From positions 2,904,070-2,968,069 of the forward strand of contig OX421967.1 in assembly GCA_949128115.1 (NCBI GenBank): a stretch of DNA of 64,000 nucleotides, read 5' to 3'. The notes beneath the pieces were generated by a model. It was not told the origin of the DNA. It saw only the letters and a program-made list of their open reading frames with translations, and searched no databases. Position numbers and translations under genes: made by a program. This document shows positions 50,030-61,400 of the stretch, piece by piece. The first letter of the stretch is position 1. Each line of letters opens with the position of its first letter. The stretch is from Anaspis maculata. Lineage: Eukaryota; Arthropoda; Insecta; Coleoptera; Scraptiidae.

Positions 50030-51930
50030 TCTCGATTGCACTTCAAGTTTCCGAGAGAAAGTGCTCAGCATTCTGATCTCTTTTGTGCTGAGTGTTCGTA
50101 TCTTCTTCGACGCCACACGTCTCAGCCTCGTTTAAATCATCAGTTGCGTCTCTTGAAACATTCCGTTGATCAAAATATGATGAGTCAGAGTCAAAACTAC
50201 CTTTTTATGACAAGAACCCAAGACTCAAAAATTTCTCATTTTACCTTGCAAGGCAAATGTTTGTCTTCAAAAAAAGTCACTTTGTTAATAATTGCTCAAT
50301 CAATTTGAAAACAGTGTCATGTTGTTTGAAGCCCTGATAATAGTCAAGAACTCTGAAATCTTCTCGATTGCACTTCAAGTTTCCGAGAGAAAGTGCTCAG
50401 CATTCTGATCTCTTTTGTGCTGAGTGTTCGTATCTTCTTCGACGCCACACGTCTCAGCCTCGTTTAAATCATCAGTTGCGTCTCTTGAAACATTCCGTTG
50501 ATCAAAATATGATGAGTCAGAGTCAAAACTACCTTTTTATGACAAGAACCCAAGACTCAAAAATTTCTCATTTTACCTTGCTATAGCAAGGCAAATGTTT
50601 GTCTTCAAAAAAAGCCACTTTGTTAATAATCGCTCAATCAATTTGAAAACAGTGTCATGTTGTTTGAAGCCCTAATAATAGTCAAGAACTCTGAAATCTT
50701 CTCGATTGCACTTCAAGTTTCCGAGAGGAAGTGCTCAGCATTCTGATCTCTTTTGTGCTGAGTGTTCGTATCTTCTTCGACGCCACACGTCTCAGCCTCG
50801 TTTAAATCATCAGTTGCGTCTCTTGAGACATTCCATTGATCAAAATATGATGAGTCAGAGTCAAAACTACCTTTTTATGACAAGAACCCAAGACTCAAAA
50901 ATTTCTCATTTTACCTTGCAAGGCAAATGTTTGTCTTCAAAAAAAGTCACTTTGTTAATAATTGCTCAATCAATTTGAAAACAGTGTCATGTTGTTTGAA
51001 GCCCTGATAATAGTCAAGAACTCTGAAATCTTCTCGATTGCACTTCAAGTTTCCGAGAGGAAGTGCTCAGCATTCTGATCTCTTTTGTGCTGAGTGTTCG
51101 TATCTTCTTCGACGCCACACGTCTCAGCCTCGTTTAAATCATCAGTTGCGTCTCTTGAGACATTCCATTGATCAAAATATGATGAGTCAGAGTCAAAACT
51201 ACCTTTTTATGACAAGAACCCAAGACTCAAAAATTTCTCATTTTACCTTGCAAGGCAAATGTTTGTCTTCAAAAAAAGTCACTTTGTTAATAATTGCTCA
51301 ATCAATTTGAAAACAGTGTCATGTTGTTTGAAGCCCTGATAATAGTCAAGAACTCTGAAATCTTCTCGATTGCACTTCAAGTTTCCGAGAGAAAGTGCTC
51401 AGCATTCTGATCTCTTTTGTGCTGAGTGTTCGTATCTTCTTCGACGCCACACGTCTCAGCCTCGTTTAAATCATCAGTTGCGTCTCTTGAAACATTCCGT
51501 TGATCAAAATATGATGAGTCAGAGTCAAAACTACCTTTTCATGACAAGAACCCAAGACTCAAAAATTTCTCATTTTACCTTGCTATAGCAAGGCGAATGT
51601 TTGTCTTCCAAAAAAGCCACTTTGTTAATAATCGCTCAATCAATTTGAAAACAGTGTCATGTTGTTTGAAGCCCTAATAATAGTCAAGAACTCTGAAATC
51701 TTCTCGATTGCACTTCAAGTTTCCGAGAGAAAGTGCTCAGCATTCTGATCTCTTTTGTGCTGAGTGTTCGTATCTTCTTCGACGCCACACGTCTCAGCCT
51801 CGTTTAAATCATCAGTTGCGTCTCTTGAAACATTCCGTTGATCAAAATATGATGAGTCAGAGTCAAAACTACCTTTTTATGACAAGAACCCAAGACTCAA
51901 AAATTTCTCATATTACCTTGCTATAGCAAG
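50030..51930 (+). repeat. Class-A monomer run with 332/338 spacing
   Basis: Six consecutive A monomers begin at 50036, 50368, 50706, 51038, 51370 and 51708. Spacings are 332 or 338 bp depending on the collapsed palindrome. Units at 50706 and 51038 share CTTGAGACATTCCATTG, a private marker of a very local duplication. Confidence 0.85.
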
Positions 51931-52189
51931 GCAAATGTTTGTCTTCAAAAAAAGCCACTTTGTTAATAATTGCTCAATCAATTTGAAAACAGTGTCATGT
52001 TGTTTGAAGCCCCGATAATAGTCAAGATCTCTGAAATCTTCTCGATTGCACCTTAGGTTTCCGAAAAAAAGTGCTTGGCATTCTGCGAACTTTTGTGCGG
52101 AGTGTTCGTATCTACTTTGACGCCACACGTCTCAGGTACGTTTAAATCATCAGTTGCGTCTCTTGAAACATTCCGTTGATCAAAATATG

Positions 52190-52195
52190 ATGAGT
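52190..52195. repeat. Target site duplication of transposon copy 2, left
   Basis: ATGAGT at 52190-52195 recurs at 55429-55434; it is 7 bp if the ambiguous G is counted. The intact monomer reads GATGAGTCAGAGTC once. Confidence 0.85.
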
Positions 52196-52230
52196 CCGAG
52201 GGGTCTCTCACTGCATCAAAATTTGTACAG

Positions 52231-52425
52231 TATTGCCAATTGCCGGCAATAACATTACTATTCCCTTCTTATTGCCGACTTATTGCCCTTATTACCGACT
52301 TATTGCCCTTATTGCCGACTTATTGCCCTTATTGCCGACTTATTGCCCTTATTGCCGACCTATTCCTCTTATTGCCGACTTATTGCCACTCTATTGCCAA
52401 TATTGCCGCGGTATTGCCACGTATA
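52231..52425 (+). repeat. Subterminal minisatellite, left, copy 2
   Basis: Tandem TTATTGCCCTTATTGCCGAC-type units, which break down into 10-bp TTATTGCC(N)2 subunits. Orientation is the same as the right array. The two overlapping open frames (LIALIADLLPLLPTYC-like) are artefacts of the repeat. Confidence 0.9.
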
Positions 52426-52460
52426 GGTACACTCAGATTAACGTGGATTCATAATCTGTA

Positions 52461-52682
52461 CATATATGCCGTTCACGTTTAAAATTCAGTAGAATGCCTT
52501 TTTGGAGCAAAAATTAAAGTGACAAGCTGGGGGGCTACGACTACGGCTGATGGCACCTGCAAAGTTTCAGAGCGAAATTATCAGCTACCATCAGCGGAAT
52601 CCTCCCAGCGCTTCAGCTTGTCACTGAATTTTTGGTCCAAAAAGTCATTCTACTGAAAATAAAAAGTGAACGGGATATATAT
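52461..52682. mobile_element. MITE of about 220 bp with long inverted arms
   Basis: The left arm (CATATATGCCGTTCAC, then TTCAGTAGAATG, CTTTTTGGAGCAAAAATT and GTGACAAGCTG, to about 52529) pairs with a right arm from about 52614 to 52682 carrying the reverse complements, with a few mismatches. The loop of about 85 bp contains no gene. Confidence 0.8.
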
Positions 52683-53174
52683 AGGTCGTGGGAACAAAAA
52701 TGGAGGCCTAAAGATGGGTATTTGGTATAATATTATTTTCACTAGTAGGTACCTATACTTGTCAATACAATTTTCATCAGTTGTGAAGTTGTAATAAACA
52801 TATAGATAATTTATTAAACAATTGTCGCTTTATCAAAAAAAAATTAATGTGCTAAACTCAAAATTTCACTAAGTAATGTCAAAAACAAGCGAATCCCTAC
52901 AGCAGTACCTACTTTGGCACCCCACCAGGCGCAAGCGCGAGCAAGAAGCTGGCAAGAGGCGCTTTTGTTGTGCCGGCAGGAGCTGCTCAGGGTAGATCAC
53001 TAGACAAAGAAAGTAGATCCAGCTGGGCCGTGATGGATCTACCACGCTCCTGGTGCAAAGCGAAAGTGGCTGAAGCGCGGAAATGCGCGATGCGCTACTG
53101 TTGCCACGTCAGGCATACTTGCAACGTTGCCATAGCGGGTGCCAAGGTGACGGTTATGTTCCCGCGACCTATAT
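52679..53174. mobile_element. Inverted-repeat-bounded segment, possible MITE
   Basis: ATATAGGTCGTGGGAAC at 52679-52695 is mirrored by GTTCCCGCGACCTATAT at 53158-53174, with one mismatch. It abuts the preceding MITE. The interior is AT-rich first, then GC-richer from about 52920; a 69-codon open frame there has no recognisable content. Confidence 0.6.
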
Positions 53175-53209
53175 CATAAAAATGAGTCCGTTTTCTATGT
53201 CTCGCAAAA

Positions 53210-53985
53210 ACTTGGGAATGGCTCGACCGATTTGAATACATTTTTTTTTAATTGATTTGTTCCAACACTGGGGTAGTTTAAGAAATGAAAAAACCGCCGC
53301 CATCACCTTTGCGTCCCGCCCCCGACGAGGATCTTGAGAGTGGCTTGACCGATTTGAATTTTTTTGTTGTGCTTGCCTCAAAACTGGGGTAATTAGGAAA
53401 AAAACGCCGCCACCACCTCCACGTGCCGCCCCCGACGAGGATCTTGACAGTGGCGCGACCGATTTGAATAATTTTTGTTGTTGTGTTCGCTTCAACACTG
53501 GGGTGGTTTGAAAGAAAAAACACCGCCACTGCCTCCACGTGCCGCCCCCACCTCCACGTGCCGCCCCCGACGAGGATCTTGAGAGTGGCTCGACCGATTT
53601 TAATCGAAAAAAATGGTGTTGTTCGCCTCAAAACTGAGATGTTCTCAAACCGCCGCTGCCCCCGAATCATTGCAATACTGAGGTGTCCACCGCCGCCGCC
53701 TCTGCGTGCCGCCCCCGACGAGGATCTTGAAAGTAACTCGACCGATTTGAATAAAATTTTTGGTGTTGTTCGTCTCAAAACTTGGGTGTTTTTAAACCGC
53801 CGGCGCCTCCGCGTGCCGCCTCCGATGAATATCTTGAGGGGATCTCGACCGATTTGAATATGTAAATGTTTTGTGCTGTTCACTTCAATACTGGGGTGTT
53901 TTTAAACCGCCGCCGCCCCCGAATTATTTTGACACTGGGATGTTCTTAGGCCGCCGCCGCTCTGGCATGCCGCCTCCGACAAGTG
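53210..53985. repeat. GC-rich tandem repeat, unit about 105-150 bp
   Basis: Around six degenerate units carry CGACCGATTTGAAT, then a T-rich stretch, then CTCAAAACTGGGGTG, a CCGCCGCC run and GTGCCGCCCCCGACGAGG, then ATCTTGAGAGTGGC. Units start near 53223, 53348, 53456, 53597, 53735 and 53845. A 201-codon minus-strand frame spans five of them, but it reads the same DNA as IQIGRATVKILVGGG in some units and FKSVELLSRSSSG in others. Unit lengths are not held to multiples of three, so protein constraint is unlikely. Confidence 0.75.
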
Positions 53986-54704
53986 TCGAGAACCGAATGT
54001 GAATGTCGAAAACCAGTACTTTCAAAAACGACCAGTATCTCGAGAGCCGGAGAAGATACCTTTAAGCGACAGAGACCAAAGACGTCCTTCTACTTGAGCA
54101 ATCCCCGTAAAAACATGTCTCGCCAAACCAACATAGTATAATCCTCTATCGCATTTGTCTTCCGCAGAAATAATCACCGAGACAAAGAAGCAACGTTCCT
54201 GCTTATATAGGTACTACTTATTAGATGCTACCGGGAGAAGCGTAAGGCGTAGCCCACGGGTCCACCTATTCCACTGTTCTGAATAGAGTTCTTCAAGGAT
54301 TTTCAAAAGACATATTGCAAGTCAAGTTCCGTGAGATATAGGGTGCTTTCCACCTAGCCTCAAGTCTGGTACACCTGCCATTTACGCATGTGCGGGTGCC
54401 AAACGGTGCTTTCCATCTACGTGTTCTCACCCAAATTCTGTGCCGTTCATTGGATCACCTAAAATTTTCTGCCAGACAATGACATTTGTTGATAGTGACA
54501 CCTCTGTTTGACAGATGACAGCCAAAAACTAATCAGCTCATTCCAGAGCCAAACCATGTCTGCATATCAAATTTCAAGTTGATCAGGTCAACTGTTCGAC
54601 AGTTATCGATAGTGATTACAAACACGCTGACACGCTGTACACAAAACCTCAATTCTCTTGTCATAAAGCACGATGCAGTCATAAAGTTCTTCATCATCTA
54701 TTCA
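53986..54704. other. Transposon interior, no gene seen
   Basis: I see no convincing open frame or RNA gene. A short direct repeat, GGTGCTTTCCA followed by CCTA or TCTA, occurs near 54342 and 54405. Composition is mixed and without obvious symmetry. Confidence 0.5.
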
Positions 54705-54903
54705 ACAATGGACCTTTTCAATAAAGGCGGTCTCCCTCGCACGATTTACGTCACAGCCCCACATAGCCGCAGTGTGGTACCGCGCACTTCATAACGAACG
54801 GAGTTTCCTTTGAAGATATTAGGCGCCGTTATAGCTAGACACCACCAACTGCGCGGTACGAACGCGCATGCATCTGTCTCTCTTTTCTGAAAAGGTCCAT
54901 TGT
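54705..54903. mobile_element. 199-bp MITE with 16-bp perfect terminal inverted repeats
   Basis: ACAATGGACCTTTTCA at 54705-54720 is the exact reverse complement of 54888-54903. A second perfect inverted pair lies inside: GTACCGCGCA at 54777-54786 and TGCGCGGTAC at 54850-54859. The target duplication is not clear. It is non-coding; the 65-71-codon frames across it are chance. Confidence 0.8.
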
Positions 54904-55193
54904 AATGGCAGAATTTTTTCCTAAATCCAAGTTCAAAAAACAAGGTCTCTTAGGATTTTTCAAAGTAAACCTTAAAATTAGATAGGTACTTAAATGTTCA
55001 ATTCTTCATTTTTAGTTGGTAGCACACTGTCAATTAATGAATAAACAAAAATACATCTATAATAGAGCTTGGCAAGCCATATGCGACTCCAACACGACGC
55101 TCTCATTCTGCGATTTGCGAGGAAAGAAAAGACGTGAGCTCGCAAAGACGAGATTTGGTGCAAAAACGAAGTATTCCGATGATACACGAACTG
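54904..55193. other. Transposon interior, possible exon remnant
   Basis: A plus-strand open stretch from about 55016 to 55193 is preceded by a pyrimidine-rich ATTTTTAG that would serve as a splice acceptor. It encodes basic residues, including GKKRRELAKTRFGAKTK, before running into the minisatellite. I recognise no family. It could be a remnant of an ancestral element-encoded protein or chance. Confidence 0.25.
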
Positions 55194-55410
55194 ATTATTG
55201 CCAGTCTATTGCCACTTATTGCCAGTTTATTGCCAGTTTATTGCCACTTATTGCCCACTATTGCCACCTATTGCCCTCATTTCCGCTGTATTGCCACTTT
55301 ATTGCCACTTTATTGCCATTATTGCCACTTTATTGCCATTATTGCCACTTATTGCCGCCTATTGCTCTTTATTCCCCACGTATTGCCAGTGATTTGTACA
55401 GTATTGCCAA
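55194..55410 (+). repeat. Subterminal minisatellite, right, copy 2
   Basis: About 20 units of TATTGCCACT or TATTGCCAGT type, period 8-11 bp. It ends in the 18-bp direct repeat TTTGTACAGTATTGCCAA that also starts the left array. Orientation is the same as the left array. Confidence 0.9.
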
Positions 55411-55428
55411 CAGTGAGAAGCCCCTCGG

Positions 55429-58400
55429 ATGAGTCAGAGTCAAAACTACCTTTTTATGACAAGAACCCAAGACTCAAAAATTTCTCATTTTACCTTGCTA
55501 TAGCAAGGCAAATGTTTGTCTTCCAAAAAAGCCACTTTGTTAATAATCGCTCAATCAATTTAAAAACAGTGTCATATTGTTTGAAGCCCTAATAATAGTC
55601 AAGATCTTTGAAATCTTCTTGATTGCACCTTAGGTTTCCGAGAAAAAGTGCTTGGCATTCTGATCTCTTTTGTGCTGAGTGTTCGTATCTTCTTCGACGA
55701 CACACGTCTCAGCCTCGTTTAAATCATCAGTTGCGTCTCTTAGAACATTCCGTTGATCAAAATAAGGTGGATCAGCGTCGAAACTACCTTTTTATGGCAA
55801 GAACCCAAGACTCAAAAATTTCTCATTTTACCTTGCTATAGCAAGGCGAATGTTTGTCTTCCAAAAAAGCCACTTTGTTAATAATCGCTCAATCAATTTG
55901 AAAACAGTGTCATGTTGTTTGAAGCCCCAATAATAGTCAAGATCTCTGAAATCTCCCCGATTGCACCTTAGGTTTCCGAGAAAAAGTGCTTGGCATTCTG
56001 CGAACTTTTGTGCGGAGTGTTCGTATCTACTTTGACGCCACACGTCTCAGGTACGTTTAAATCATCAGTTGCGTCTCTTGAAACATTCCGTTGATCAAAA
56101 TATGATGAGTCAGAGTCAAAACTACCTTTTTATGACAAGAACCCAAGACTCAAAAATTTCTCATTTTACCTTGCAAGGCAAATGTTTGTCTTCAAAAAAA
56201 GCCACTTTGTTAATAATTGCTCAATCAATTTGAAAACAGTGTCATGTTGTTTGAAGCCCTAATAATTGTCAAGAACTCTGAAATCTTCTCGATTGCACTT
56301 CAAGTTTCCGAGAGAAAGTGCTCAGCATTCTGATCTCTTTTGTGCTGAGTGTTTGTATCTTCTTCGACGCCACACGTCTCAGCCTCGTTTAAATCATCAG
56401 TTGCGTCTCTGAAAACATTCCGTTGATCAAAATAAGGTGGATCAGCGTCGAAACTACCTTTTTATGGCAAGAACCCAAGACTCAAAAATTTCTCATTTTA
56501 CCTTGCTATAGCAAGGCGAATGTTTGTCTTCCAAAAAAGCCACTTTGTTAATAATCGCTCAATCAATTTAAAAACAGTGGCATGTTGTTTGAAGCCCTAA
56601 TAATAGTCAAGATCTCTGAAATCTTCTCGATTGCACCTTAGGTTTCCGAGAAAAAGTGCTTGGCATTCTGATGATCTCTTTTGTGCTGAGTGTTCGTATC
56701 TTCTTCGACGACACACGTCTCAGCCTCGTTTAAATCATCAGTTGCGTCTCTTAGAACATTCCGTTGATCAAAATAAGGTGAATCAGCGTCGAAACTACCT
56801 TTTTATGGCAAGAACCCAAGACTCAAAAATTTCTCATTTTACCTTGCTATAGCAAGGCGAATGTTTGTCTTCCAAAAAAGCCACTTTGTTAATAATAGCT
56901 CAATCAATTTGAAAACAGTGTCATGTTGTTTGAAGCCCCAATAATAGTCAAGATCTCTGAAATCTTCTCGATTGCACCTTAGGTTTCCGAGAAAAAGTGC
57001 TTGGCATTCTGCGAACTTTTGTGCGGAGTGTTCGTATCTACTTTGACGCCACACGTCTCAGGTACGTTTAAATCATCAGTTGCGTCTCTTGAAACATTCC
57101 GTTGATCATATAGCAAGGCAAATGTTTGTCTTCAAAAAAAGCCACTTTGTTAATAATTGCTCAATCAATTTGAAAACAGTGTCATGTTGTTTGAAGCCCT
57201 AATAATAGTCAAGAACTCTGAAATCTTCTCGATTGCACTTCAAGTTTCCGAGAGAAAGTGCTCAGCATTCTGATCTCTTTTGTGCTGAGTGTTCGTATCT
57301 TCTTCGACGCCACACGTCTCAGCCTCGTTTAAATCATCAGTTGCGTCTCTTAAAACATTCCGTTGATTAAAATAAGGTGAATCAGCGTCAAAACTACCTT
57401 TTTATGGCAAGAACCCAAGACTCAAAAATTTCTCATTTTACCTTGCTGTAGCATGGCGAATGTTTGTCTTCCAAAAAAGCCACTTTGTTACTAATCGCTC
57501 AATCAATTCAAAAACAGTGTCATGTTGTTTGAAGCCCTAATAATAGTCAAGATCTCTGAAATCTTCTCGATTGCACCTTAGGTTTCCGAGAAAAAGTGCT
57601 TGGCATTCTGCGAACTTTTGTGCGGAGTGTTCGTATCTACTTTGACGCCACACGTCTCAGGTACGTTTAAATCATCAGTTGCGTCTCTTGAAACATTCCG
57701 TTGAACAAAATATGATGAGTCAGAGTCAAAACTACCTTCTTATGACAAGAACCCAAGACTCAAAAATTTCTCATTCTACCTTGCTATAGCAAGGCAAATG
57801 TTTGTCTTCAAAAAAAGCCACTTTGTTAATAATTGCTCAATCAATTTGAAAACAGTGTCATGTTGTTTGAAGCCCTGATAATAGTCAAGAACTCTGAAAT
57901 CTTCTCGATTGCACTTCAAGTTTCCGAGAGAAAGTGCTCAGCATTCTGATCTCTTTTGTGCTGAGTGTTCGTATCTTCTTCGACGCCACACGTCTCAGCC
58001 TCGTTTAAATCATCAGTTGCGTCTCTTGAAACATTCCGTTGATCAAAATAAGGTGAATCAGCGTCAAAACTACCTTTTTATGGCAAGAACCCAAGACTCA
58101 AAAATTTCTCATTTTACCGCAAGGCGAATGTTTGTCTTCCAAAAAAGCCACTTTGTTAATAATCGCTCAATCAATTTGAAAACAGTGTCATGTTGTTTGA
58201 AGCCCTAATAATAGTCAAGATCTCTGAAATCTTCTCGATTGCACCTTAGGTTTCCGAGAAAAAGTGCTTGGCATTCTGCGAACTTTTGTGCGGAGTGTTC
58301 GTATCTACTTTGACGCCACACGTCTCAGGTACGTTTAAATCATCAGTTGCGTCTCTTGAAACATTTCGTTGATCAAAATATGATGAGTCAGAGTCAAAAC

Positions 58401-61400
58401 TACCTTTTTATGACAAGAACCCAAGACTCAAAATTTTTTTATTTTACCTTGCAAGGCAAATGTTTGTCTTCAAAAAAAGCCACTTTGTTAATAATTGCTC
58501 AATCAATTTGAAAACAGTGTCATGTTGTTTGAAGCCCTAATAATTGTCAAGAACTCTGAAATCTTCTCGATTGCACTTCAAGTTTCCGAGAGAAAGTGCT
58601 CAGCATTCTGATCTCTTTTGTGCTGAGTGTTTGTATCTTCTTCGACGCCACACGTCTCAGCCTCGTTTAAATCATCAGTTGCGTCTCTGAAAACATTCCG
58701 TTGATCAAAATAAGGTGGATCAGCGTCGAAACTACCTTTTTATGGCAAGAACCCAAGACTCAAAAATTTCTCATTTTACCTTGCTATAGCAAGGCGAATG
58801 TTTGTCTTCCAAAAAAGCCACTTTGTTAATAATCGCTCAATCAATTTAAAAACAGTGGCATGTTGTTTGAAGCCCTAATAATAGTCAAGATCTCTGAAAT
58901 CTTCTCGATTGCACCTTAGGTTTCCGAGAAAAAGTGCTTGGCATTCTGATGATCTCTTTTGTGCTGAGTGTTCGTATCTTCTTCGACGACACACGTCTCA
59001 GCCTCGTTTAAATCATCAGTTGCGTCTCTTAGAACATTCCGTTGATCAAAATAAGGTGAATCAGCGTCGAAACTACCTTTTTATGGCAAGAACCCAAGAC
59101 TCAAAAATTTCTCATTTTACCTTGCTATAGCAAGGCGAATGTTTGTCTTCCAAAAAAGCCACTTTGTTAATAATAGCTCAATCAATTTGAAAACAGTGTC
59201 ATGTTGTTTGAAGCCCCAATAATAGTCAAGATCTCTGAAATCTTCTCGATTGCACCTTAGGTTTCCGAGAAAAAGTGCTTGGCATTCTGCGAACTTTTGT
59301 GCGGAGTGTTCGTATCTACTTTGACGCCACACGTCTCAGGTACGTTTAAATCATCAGTTGCGTCTCTTGAAACATTCCGTTGATCATATAGCAAGGCAAA
59401 TGTTTGTCTTCAAAAAAAGCCACTTTGTTAATAATTGCTCAATCAATTTGAAAACAGTGTCATGTTGTTTGAAGCCCTAATAATAGTCAAGAACTCTGAA
59501 ATCTTCTCGATTGCACTTCAAGTTTCCGAGAGAAAGTGCTCAGCATTCTGATCTCTTTTGTGCTGAGTGTTCGTATCTTCTTCGACGCCACACGTCTCAG
59601 CCTCGTTTAAATCATCAGTTGCGTCTCTTAAAACATTCCGTTGATTAAAATAAGGTGAATCAGCGTCAAAACTACCTTTTTATGGCAAGAACCCAAGACT
59701 CAAAAATTTCTCATTTTACCTTGCTGTAGCATGGCGAATGTTTGTCTTCCAAAAAAGCCACTTTGTTACTAATCGCTCAATCAATTCAAAAACAGTGTCA
59801 TGTTGTTTGAAGCCCTAATAATAGTCAAGATCTCTGAAATCTTCTCGATTGCACCTTAGGTTTCCGAGAAAAAGTGCTTGGCATTCTGCGAACTTTTGTG
59901 CGGAGTGTTCGTATCTACTTTGACGCCACACGTCTCAGGTACGTTTAAATCATCAGTTGCGTCTCTTGAAACATTCCGTTGAACAAAATATGATGAGTCA
60001 GAGTCAAAACTACCTTCTTATGACAAGAACCCAAGACTCAAAAATTTCTCATTTTACCTTGCTATAGCAAGGCAAATGTTTGTCTTCCAAAAAAGCCACT
60101 TTGTTAATAATCGCTCAATCAATTTAAAAACAGTGTCATATTGTTTGAAGCCCTAATAATAGTCAAGATCTTTGAAATCTTCTTGATTGCACCTTAGGTT
60201 TCCGAGAAAAAGTGCTTGGCATTCTGATCTCTTTTGTGCTGAGTGTTCGTATCTTCTTCGACGACACACGTCTCAGCCTCGTTTAAATCATCAGTTGCGT
60301 CTCTTAGAACATTCCGTTGATCAAAATAAGGTGGATCAGCGTCGAACCTACCTTTTTATGGCAAGAACCCAAGACTCAAAAATTTCTCATTTTACCTTGC
60401 TATAGCAAGGCGAATGTTTGTCTTCCAAAAAAGCCACTTTGTTAATAATCGCTCAATCAATTTGAAAACAGTGTCATGTTGTTTGAAGCCCCAATAATAG
60501 TCAAGATCTCTGAAATCTCCCCGATTGCACCTTAGGTTTCCGAGAAAAAGTGCTTGGCATTCTGCGAACTTTGGTGCGGAGTGTTCGTATCTACTTTGAC
60601 GCCACACGTCTCAGGTACGTTTAAATCATCAGTTGCGTCTCTTGAAACATTCCGTTGATCAAAATATGATGAGTCAGAGTCAAAACTACCTTTTTATGAC
60701 AAGAACCCAAGACTCAAAAATTTCTCATTTTACCTTGCAAGGCAAATGTTTGTCTTCAAAAAAAGCCACTTTGTTAATAATTGCTCAATCAATTTGAAAA
60801 CAGTGTCATGTTGTTTGAAGCCCTAATAATTGTCAAGAACTCTGAAATCTTCTCGATTGCACTTCAAGTTTCCGAGAGAAAGTGCTCAGCATTCTGATCT
60901 CTTTTGTGCTGAGTGTTTGTATCTTCTTCGACGCCACACGTCTCAGCCTCGTTTAAATCATCAGTTGCGTCTCTGAAAACATTCCGTTGATCAAAATAAG
61001 GTGGATCAGCGTCGAAACTACCTTTTTATGGCAAGAACCCAAGACTCAAAAATTTCTCATTTTACCTTGCTATAGCAAGGCGAATGTTTGTCTTCCAAAA
61101 AAGCCACTTTGTTAATAATCGCTCAATCAATTTAAAAACAGTGGCATGTTGTTTGAAGCCCTAATAATAGTCAAGATCTCTGAAATCTTCTCGATTGCAC
61201 CTTAGGTTTCCGAGAAAAAGTGCTTGGCATTCTGATGATCTCTTTTGTGCTGAGTGTTCGTATCTTCTTCGACGACACACGTCTCAGCCTCGTTTAAATC
61301 ATCAGTTGCGTCTCTTAGAACATTCCGTTGATCAAAATAAGGTGAATCAGCGTCGAAACTACCTTTTTATGGCAAGAACCCAAGACTCAAAAATTTCTCA

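Larger units (their letters stand above)
5377..52195 (+). repeat. 338-bp satellite array, central block
   Basis: About 139 head-to-tail monomers in one orientation, with no inversion or foreign sequence. The consensus length is 338 bp. Common lengths are 332 bp (palindrome collapsed), 341 bp (GAT duplication in hybrids) and 261 bp (77-bp deletion). Class A and class B differ mainly in the first 130 bases after TTGCAC. All monomers share AAATCATCAGTTGCGTCTCT, AAGACTCAAAAATTTCTCA, AATGTTTGTCTTC and AAAACAGTGTCATGTTG. The repeated 71-104-codon open frames on both strands start at TTG or other non-ATG codons and change frame from one monomer to the next. I treat them as non-coding. Confidence 0.97.
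52196..55428. mobile_element. CCGAGGGG-family DNA transposon, copy 2 (non-autonomous)
   Basis: This 3233-bp insertion in a satellite monomer starts CCGAGGGGTCTCTCACTG and ends with CAGTGAGAAGCCCCTCGG. The termini are imperfect inverted repeats of about 18 bp. A direct 18-bp repeat, TTTGTACAGTATTGCCAA, lies just inside both ends (52222-52239 and 55393-55410), followed inward by TATTGCC minisatellites. Its left end matches the right end of copy 1 (minus strand): CCGAGGGGTC, 12 variable bases, then AAAATTTGTACAGT. The interior carries inverted-repeat elements and a GC-rich tandem repeat. No transposase is recognisable, so it probably needs a helper elsewhere in the genome. Confidence 0.85.

Noticed and set aside
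5377..52195. CRISPR array
   Set aside because: The repeat is a continuous 338-bp tandem with no short repeat and unique spacer pattern, and the context is eukaryotic.
52233..52482. Hydrophobic leucine/isoleucine-rich open frames in the TATTGCC arrays
   Set aside because: They arise from the 10-bp repeat and are present in several frames at once.
53278..53883. 201-codon minus-strand ORF
   Set aside because: It lies wholly in the GC-rich tandem repeat and translates homologous units in different frames.
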